Origin: JBDSGC01 sp046594105
Lineage (GTDB): Bacteria; Acidobacteriota; Thermoanaerobaculia; Gp7-AA8
Direction: 5' to 3'
Length of the DNA stretch: 10,218 bases
Assembly: GCA_046594105.1 (NCBI GenBank)
Contig: JBKJQB010000368.1
Location: 1-10,218, forward strand
Shown here in pieces: positions 5,888 through 10,218 of the stretch. Each line of letters begins with the position of its first letter. The first letter of the stretch is position 1. Under the pieces are notes generated by a model. The model saw only the letters and a list, made by a program, of their open reading frames with translations. It searched no databases and was not told where the DNA came from. A program made the position numbers and the translations under genes.

Positions 5888-8513
5888 CAGCGGCACGCGG
5901 CTCGGGCCGTACGAGATCGTCTCGCGGATCGGCGCTGGAGGAATGGGGGAGGTCTGGCGCGCGCGCGACACACGACTGGACCGCCAGGTGGCGATCAAGG
6001 TCCTGCCGGTCGCGCTCGCGCAGAACGAGCAGTTCCGTGCGCGCTTCGAGCGCGAGGCGAAAACGATCTCGCAGCTCAATCACCCGAACATCTGCACACT
6101 TCACGACATCGGCTACGAGAACGGCACGAGCTACCTGGTGATGGAGTCGCTCGAAGGCGAGTCGCTGGCTGATCGCCTGGCGCGCGGTCCGCTGCCGCTC
6201 ACCGAAGTGCTGCGCTACGGCGCGCAAGTGGCCGCCGCGCTCGACCGAGCCCATCGCGCAGGCATCGTGCACCGCGACCTCAAACCGGGCAACGTCGTGA
6301 TCACGAAGTCCGGAGCCAAGCTTCTCGACTTCGGGCTGGCCAAGTCTTCGGCTTCGCCGATCACCGTGAGCATTGATGGGGCGACCGAGCACAGGCCGCT
6401 GACGCAGGAAGGAACGATTCTCGGCACGTTTCAGTACATGGCACCCGAGCAACTCGAAGGGCAGGAGGCCGATCCTCGCACCGACATCTTCGCCTTCGGC
6501 GCGCTGCTGTACGAGATGACCACGGGACGCCGCGCCTTCGAAGGCAAAACGAAGACCAGCCTCATCGCGTCGATCGTCGATCGCGATCCGATCCCAGTCT
6601 CACAGCTGCAGGCCCTCACGCCGCCGGCGCTCGAGCACACCATCGCGAAATGTCTCTCCAAGGATCCCGATGACCGGTGGCAGAGCGCGCATGATGTCGC
6701 CGAGCAGTTGACGTGGATCGGCGAGGCCGGATCGCAGGCGGGAGTGGCCACTCCGATCATCAGGCGGCGGCGCCGATCGCGGGCCATCCTCCTGGCGTCA
6801 GTCGCGGCTCTGATCGGCGCGGCGATCGCAATCGCGGCGGGCTACGCGTTCATCACGGCGCGCCAAACGCCGCTTCGCTTCACGATCAGCATGCCCGAGG
6901 CGCTGCGACTGGCCGGTCCGGAATCCGGTGGCGGAGTTGCTGTCGCGCCGAATGGCCGTTCCATCATCTTCGTCGGTCAGGACGCCACGAGTACGAAACG
7001 GCTGTATTGGCGAAGTCTCGACAGTTTCGATCCCAAGCCGATTCCGTTCACCGAGGGAGCGACCTATCCGTTCTGGTCACCGGACGGTCAAGCGATCGCC
7101 TTCTTCAGCGACGGAAAGGTGAAGCGGGTCGGTCTTTTGGGCTCGCCGTCGGCCGTCATCGGTGACGCTCCCGACGCTCGCGGAGGATCATGGTCGAAGG
7201 ACGGCACCATCATCTATGCGGCCACAACGTCGTCTGCGCTGACCGCGATCGGCGCGTCCGGTGGAGCGCCCCACCCAGCTACGCAGATGATGCCGGGGGA
7301 TGGGACCCACCGATTCCCGTCGTTCTTTCCCGACGGTGATCATTTCGTGTACTTCAAACAAGGTGCCCCTGCCACTCAGGGAGTGTGGATCGCGTCACTC
7401 TCGTCGAAGGCGACGGCGCGACTCATCGGTGCGCGCCTGGCCGCCGTTGCTTGCGACGAAGAAGAGATCGCATACGTCCGTGACGGAGTTCTGCTGATTC
7501 AGCACGTGGACTTCAAGAGACTGTCGCTCACGGGAGAGCCGCGTCCGGTCGCGCAGAATCTCACTTTGACGTCGGGCCGCAATACGCAGCTTCTCTCGCT
7601 CCTACCCCGCATCGCCGTCTTCCAGACAGGCGGGACCGGACTCTCAACCTTCAAGTGGTTCGACCGGGCCGGCGCGAACCTCGGCACCGTTGGCGCGCCC
7701 GACGAATTCACAGAACCGACGTTTTCAGCACGCGAATCGAAGGTCGTCGTAACAGTCGCGGACAACGGCGTGTGCGAGGTCGACCTGAAGAGCGGGCGCG
7801 TCATTCGCTTCCAATCGTTCCCCAACGAGCAGTACATCACTGCTGCCGCGGCGCCGGATGGATCGACCGTCATCAGTGCCGCCATCGTGAACGGGAAGCA
7901 GACGCTCGTCGAGTTCCTGCCGGGCAGGCAGAGGAAGGTCGTCGCGGAATTCAAGAAAGATAAATGGCCTGACTACTTTGATCGACGAGGCCAGACGCTC
8001 CTTCTCGACGGCGCGCGCGAGGACGGCCGCGGTGACAACGACGTCTATATGGCGCAGCGAAGCAACGGATTCAAACTCGAAGCGTTGCTCGACTCGCCGG
8101 CCAACGAATCCAAGGCCCAACTCTCTCTGGATGGGAAACTCGTGGCGTACAGCTCCGATGAATCAGGCCGTGCCGAGGTGTACGTGCAGCCGGTACCCCC
8201 GACCGGCGCCAAGTGGCAGGTCTCGACGGCAGGAGGCGGCCAGGCCCAGTGGAGGGGCGATGGCAAAGAGATCTTCTATCTTTCACCCGACGCTAAAATC
8301 ATGTCCGTTCCCGTGAAAAGCCTCGCCCCGTTCGAGGCGGGCGAGCCGGCAACTCTCTTCGCCACACACCTCGAGGCAACAAGCGTCGTGGGAGTTCTCG
8401 GCGACAGGAATCAGTATCTCGTCACCGGGGACGGGCAACGTTTCCTGCTGCTGGAACCCGTGCAATCGCCTCACGCGAACGAGCTGAGCGTGATCACCAA
8501 CTGGAAGCGCTGA
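5871..8513 (+). CDS. Membrane Ser/Thr protein kinase with TolB/WD40-like sensor domain
   Basis: This 880-residue paralog of the divergent kinase has the same plan. The kinase domain (13-283) has P-loop GAGGMGEV (21-28), Lys43, Glu62, HRDLKPGN (134-141) with catalytic Asp136, DFG (153-155), GTFQYMAPE (185-193), Asp205 and Arg269, so it should be active. An RRRRRSR patch (298-304) precedes a membrane helix at about 305-328. Residues 335-880 carry PD40 propeller repeats (FWSPDGQAIAFFSDGK, 401-416; SFFPDGDHFVYF; LSLDGKLVAYSSDESG) and end in SVITNWKR. The start is TTG at 5871: an in-frame stop at 5856-5858 rules out anything upstream, and the TTG puts Met exactly where relatives begin. No Shine-Dalgarno is visible, so translation may be weak. 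The propeller halves differ more than the kinase halves, suggesting different signals feeding similar catalytic domains. Confidence 0.96.
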   Translation: MTIQIDSGTRLGPYEIVSRIGAGGMGEVWRARDTRLDRQVAIKVLPVALAQNEQFRARFEREAKTISQLNHPNICTLHDIGYENGTSYLVMESLEGESLADRLARGPLPLTEVLRYGAQVAAALDRAHRAGIVHRDLKPGNVVITKSGAKLLDFGLAKSSASPITVSIDGATEHRPLTQEGTILGTFQYMAPEQLEGQEADPRTDIFAFGALLYEMTTGRRAFEGKTKTSLIASIVDRDPIPVSQLQALTPPALEHTIAKCLSKDPDDRWQSAHDVAEQLTWIGEAGSQAGVATPIIRRRRRSRAILLASVAALIGAAIAIAAGYAFITARQTPLRFTISMPEALRLAGPESGGGVAVAPNGRSIIFVGQDATSTKRLYWRSLDSFDPKPIPFTEGATYPFWSPDGQAIAFFSDGKVKRVGLLGSPSAVIGDAPDARGGSWSKDGTIIYAATTSSALTAIGASGGAPHPATQMMPGDGTHRFPSFFPDGDHFVYFKQGAPATQGVWIASLSSKATARLIGARLAAVACDEEEIAYVRDGVLLIQHVDFKRLSLTGEPRPVAQNLTLTSGRNTQLLSLLPRIAVFQTGGTGLSTFKWFDRAGANLGTVGAPDEFTEPTFSARESKVVVTVADNGVCEVDLKSGRVIRFQSFPNEQYITAAAAPDGSTVISAAIVNGKQTLVEFLPGRQRKVVAEFKKDKWPDYFDRRGQTLLLDGAREDGRGDNDVYMAQRSNGFKLEALLDSPANESKAQLSLDGKLVAYSSDESGRAEVYVQPVPPTGAKWQVSTAGGGQAQWRGDGKEIFYLSPDAKIMSVPVKSLAPFEAGEPATLFATHLEATSVVGVLGDRNQYLVTGDGQRFLLLEPVQSPHANELSVITNWKR

Positions 8514-8648
8514 TGGGCACTCCATAATCCAGATCCGCGAGATCGACAACGCGTTGCGCCGGCTTCCAAAAAACTTTCAGGTTTTATGCGAGTCTGCGAG
8601 ACATCAGCTGCTCGAATCAAGGAGCAGGACCCTCGGATCTGTCCGCGA
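8514..8648. other. Intergenic stretch after the kinase gene
   Basis: These 135 bases lie between the kinase stop and the second nested palindrome. They include an A-rich and T-rich stretch near 8568-8586, but it makes no stem with a T tract. I see no gene or clear terminator here. Confidence 0.5.
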
Positions 8649-8874
8649 TAGCCCGCGTGAGCGGGCGCAAGAATGTAGCCCCCGGCGCCAGCCGGGGGTT
8701 TTGGAGCCCAGTCAAAAACGAGCCCGTGTAGCGGGCGACAGAATAGTAATGAAGTCGGCCGGCGATTCAACCCCCGACTTGTTCTGCCGCCCTCTACGCG
8801 GGCTCGTATGCGGCTCCTCGTTGTTCCCCCGCCTCGCGCCGGGGGCTAAATTCTTGCGCCGGCTACGCCGGCTC
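8649..8874. repeat. Nested palindromic element 2 (REP/MITE-like)
   Basis: This is a 226-base non-coding element. Its outer arms (8649-8700 against 8826-8874) each hold two hairpins. Hairpin A is GCCCGC-GTGA-GCGGGC on the left and GCCGG/CCGGC on the right, both followed by GCAAGAAT. Hairpin B begins TAGCCC and has the stem CCCCCGGC/GCCGGGGG. An inner inverted pair of A-type hairpins lies at 8718-8745 and 8780-8808, with tags GACAGAAT and GGCAGAAC. The very centre has a 7-bp dyad, AAGTCGG (8752-8758) with CCGACTT (8774-8780). It lies between the convergent kinase and diguanylate cyclase genes. An open frame through it (8554-8985) is an artefact of GC-rich repeats. Confidence 0.85.
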
Positions 8875-9068
8875 TGCATCGCGCCGGTTTCTTCCCTCAG
8901 GCGCAGCACAGCGCGCTGTCCGTTGCTTCTAATGACACGCTCGGGTGTCATCTGCAATCAGAGGCGGCCGAGTGAACGCGGCTGAGGCGAAAATCGTGGC
9001 GGACGCTTTGCGAACCAACGCCGCCGGCCGTGCCGGCCTCAGGATGACGGGGCTGAAAGGCGCGCCCC
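8875..9068. other. Intergenic stretch with two more hairpins
   Basis: No gene is visible in these 194 bases. ATGACAC (8932-8938) and GTGTCAT (8945-8951) pair across six bases. GCCGGCCGTGCCGGC (9023-9037) is the palindrome also seen between the kinases. Either could end transcription of the plus-strand kinase or, for the second, of the minus-strand cyclase, but neither has a T tract. Confidence 0.4.
9019..9039. repeat. Solo copy of the kinase-intergenic palindrome
   Basis: These 21 bases are identical, in inverse orientation, to 5661-5681, where they form one end of an 81-base element. Here the copy stands alone, 30 bases after the end of the diguanylate cyclase gene. Its core is the palindrome GCCGGCCGTGCCGGC. 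It may be a solo REP unit or a terminator-like structure. Confidence 0.7.
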
Positions 9069-10218
9069 TCAGGTCCTGACGCAGTTGCGGCCTTCGCTCT
9101 TGGCTCGGTAGAGGGCCACATCGGTGCGGCGGAGGAGTTCGTGGATGTCGGATTCCTGTTCCAGCCAGCCGGTGGCGACGCCGGCGCTGATGGTGGCGTG
9201 CTCGATCGCGCCTGATCCGGGGACCGGGATCGGGCGGGCCTCCATGTCGATGCGCATCCTCTCGATCACGCGCACCGCTTCGTCGAGTCCCATGCCCGGC
9301 AGGAGGCAGGCAAACTCCTCCCCCCCATAGCGCGCCACCAGCGCGGAGGGCGGGGTGCACGCGCGCAGTCCCTCTGCGATCGTCTTCAACGCTTCGTCTC
9401 CGGCCGGATGGCCCAGCCGGTCGTTGTACAGCTTGAAGTGATCGACGTCGATGATGGCCAGGCTGCATTGCGATCGGTTGCCAGTCGCCACGATCTCGTG
9501 AAGGGTCTCCAGCAGCAGGCGCCGGTTCGCCAGTCCGGTGAGCGCGTCGGTATACGAGAGAAGCAGCAGCCGCCCGTTCGCCGCGTTCAACTGTCCAGTG
9601 CGCGTCATCACTTCCTGCTCCAGCCGCTGTTTCTGCAGCCGCAGGCTTCGCGTGCGACCTTGAGCCGCGGCGAGGAAGAGCAGCAGAGCGAGCAGGCCGA
9701 AGGCTGCCTGCACCAGCCGCCGCTGCCACCAGGCCGGGCGCATCGTGAAGGGGATCTCCAGCGGTTTCGCAGCCACGCCTGCGTAGTCACGCGCTTCCAC
9801 GCGAAGGTTGTAGCGTCCCGGCGGAAGAGTGGTGATCACCCGCATCGGTTGCGACGTCCAGGGGCCCGGCGCCGGATCGAATCCGATGAGTTGCGTCCGG
9901 TACAGCGTCTCCGCTTCGCGCTGCCAGGACTGGAGCGTGTACTCAACCTTCAGCTCGCGCGTCTCGCGCGACAGCTGGAATCCCGGCGCGCTCACGGAAG
10001 CCCCGTCTACCAGGACCTCGATGAGGCGCAGCGTCTTCGGACGTCCGCGCGTGACCGAGCCGGGATCGAAGACGGTCACTCCGCCCAGCGTCCCGGTCCA
10101 GAAGCGATTGTGGTCGTCCACGAACTGCGCGTTGAGGTTGCACTCCTCGTGCACCATCCCTTCCTGCCGCCGGAACGTTCTGCCGCTCCACTTCGAGCCG
10201 CTCGGGGTGAGCTGTTGC
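9069..10218 (-). CDS. Sensor diguanylate cyclase (Reg_prop/Y_Y_Y-TM-GGDEF), N-terminus outside window
   Basis: The visible 382 residues form the C-terminal part of a membrane-bound enzyme that should make cyclic-di-GMP from two GTP. The frame stays open to the window edge (QQLTPSGSKW...). The Met at 10157 is therefore internal, although positions here count from it. A final propeller blade of the two-component-regulator type comes first (RFWTGTLGGVTVFDP, 18-32). Next come a Y_Y_Y domain (about 66-125, with RTQLIGFD and LPPGRYNLRVEARD), a membrane helix (about 147-165) and a coiled coil (170-195). The GGDEF domain follows (200-362), with DALTGLANR, metal-binding Asp in IIDVDHFK (235-242) and an active RYGGEEF (276-282). 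The inhibitory RxxD I-site is absent; the aligned positions read PPSA. The fusion resembles hybrid two-component sensors with the histidine kinase replaced by a cyclase. Confidence 0.95.
   Translation of the reverse strand, partial: QQLTPSGSKWSGRTFRRQEGMVHEECNLNAQFVDDHNRFWTGTLGGVTVFDPGSVTRGRPKTLRLIEVLVDGASVSAPGFQLSRETRELKVEYTLQSWQREAETLYRTQLIGFDPAPGPWTSQPMRVITTLPPGRYNLRVEARDYAGVAAKPLEIPFTMRPAWWQRRLVQAAFGLLALLLFLAAAQGRTRSLRLQKQRLEQEVMTRTGQLNAANGRLLLLSYTDALTGLANRRLLLETLHEIVATGNRSQCSLAIIDVDHFKLYNDRLGHPAGDEALKTIAEGLRACTPPSALVARYGGEEFACLLPGMGLDEAVRVIERMRIDMEARPIPVPGSGAIEHATISAGVATGWLEQESDIHELLRRTDVALYRAKSEGRNCVRT

Noticed and set aside
5171..6079. 302-codon open frame on the minus strand across the divergent kinase region
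   Set aside because: It overlaps the 5' ends of both kinase genes in other frames, crosses a palindromic repeat, and its translation shows arginine-rich, low-order composition with no family features.
8554..8985. 143-codon plus-strand ORF downstream of the second kinase
   Set aside because: It reads through the nested palindromic element; its translation is repeat-derived and arginine-rich.

Overview
The window is GC-rich bacterial DNA. It most likely comes from the Acidobacteriota or a relative. The evidence is two long membrane-anchored Ser/Thr kinases with TolB/WD40-like (PD40) sensor halves, a diguanylate cyclase fused to a Reg_prop/Y_Y_Y sensor, weak Shine-Dalgarno signals, and intergenic regions full of palindromic repeats. 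This assignment is inferred from gene style; there is no marker gene. I see no rRNA, tRNA, CRISPR array or transposase gene.

Layout. Positions 1-158 hold no gene I can support. At 159-644 (minus) lies a BrnT-type toxin gene broken by a frameshift, with its intact small antitoxin gene. Head to head with it, at 731-1149 (plus), is an intact hicB-hicA toxin-antitoxin pair. A nested palindromic element fills 1179-1376. At 1511-2775 (plus) two overlapping genes encode secreted proteins of unknown function that are tandem paralogs. At 2824-5484 (minus) and 5871-8513 (plus) are two divergent, paralogous receptor-like Ser/Thr kinases. The 386 bases between them hold a smaller inverted-repeat element, a truncated signal-peptide-like ORF and the promoter region of both kinases. 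A second nested palindromic element lies at 8649-8874. The right end, 9069-10218 (minus), is the C-terminal part of a sensor-diguanylate cyclase whose N-terminus lies outside the window.

How it fits together. The left end is a small defence or stabilisation island (two toxin-antitoxin families). The rest is envelope and signalling: two secreted beta-rich proteins, two kinases that probably read an extracytoplasmic signal through a beta-propeller, and a cyclic-di-GMP synthase with its own periplasmic sensor. Nothing in the sequence proves that these share a pathway.

Most unusual feature. The two large intergenic elements, at 1179-1376 and 8649-8874, have unrelated stem sequences but the same internal grammar: hairpin A, hairpin B starting TAGCCC, hairpin A', spacer, then the inverted copies A', B, A. 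Stem bases change in a compensated way between copies while the flanking tags stay constant. This points to a structured, mobile or selected nucleic acid (a REP/MITE-like family) and not to simple decay. The brnT frameshift and the odd TTG start with an overlapping short ORF at the second kinase also deserve checking.
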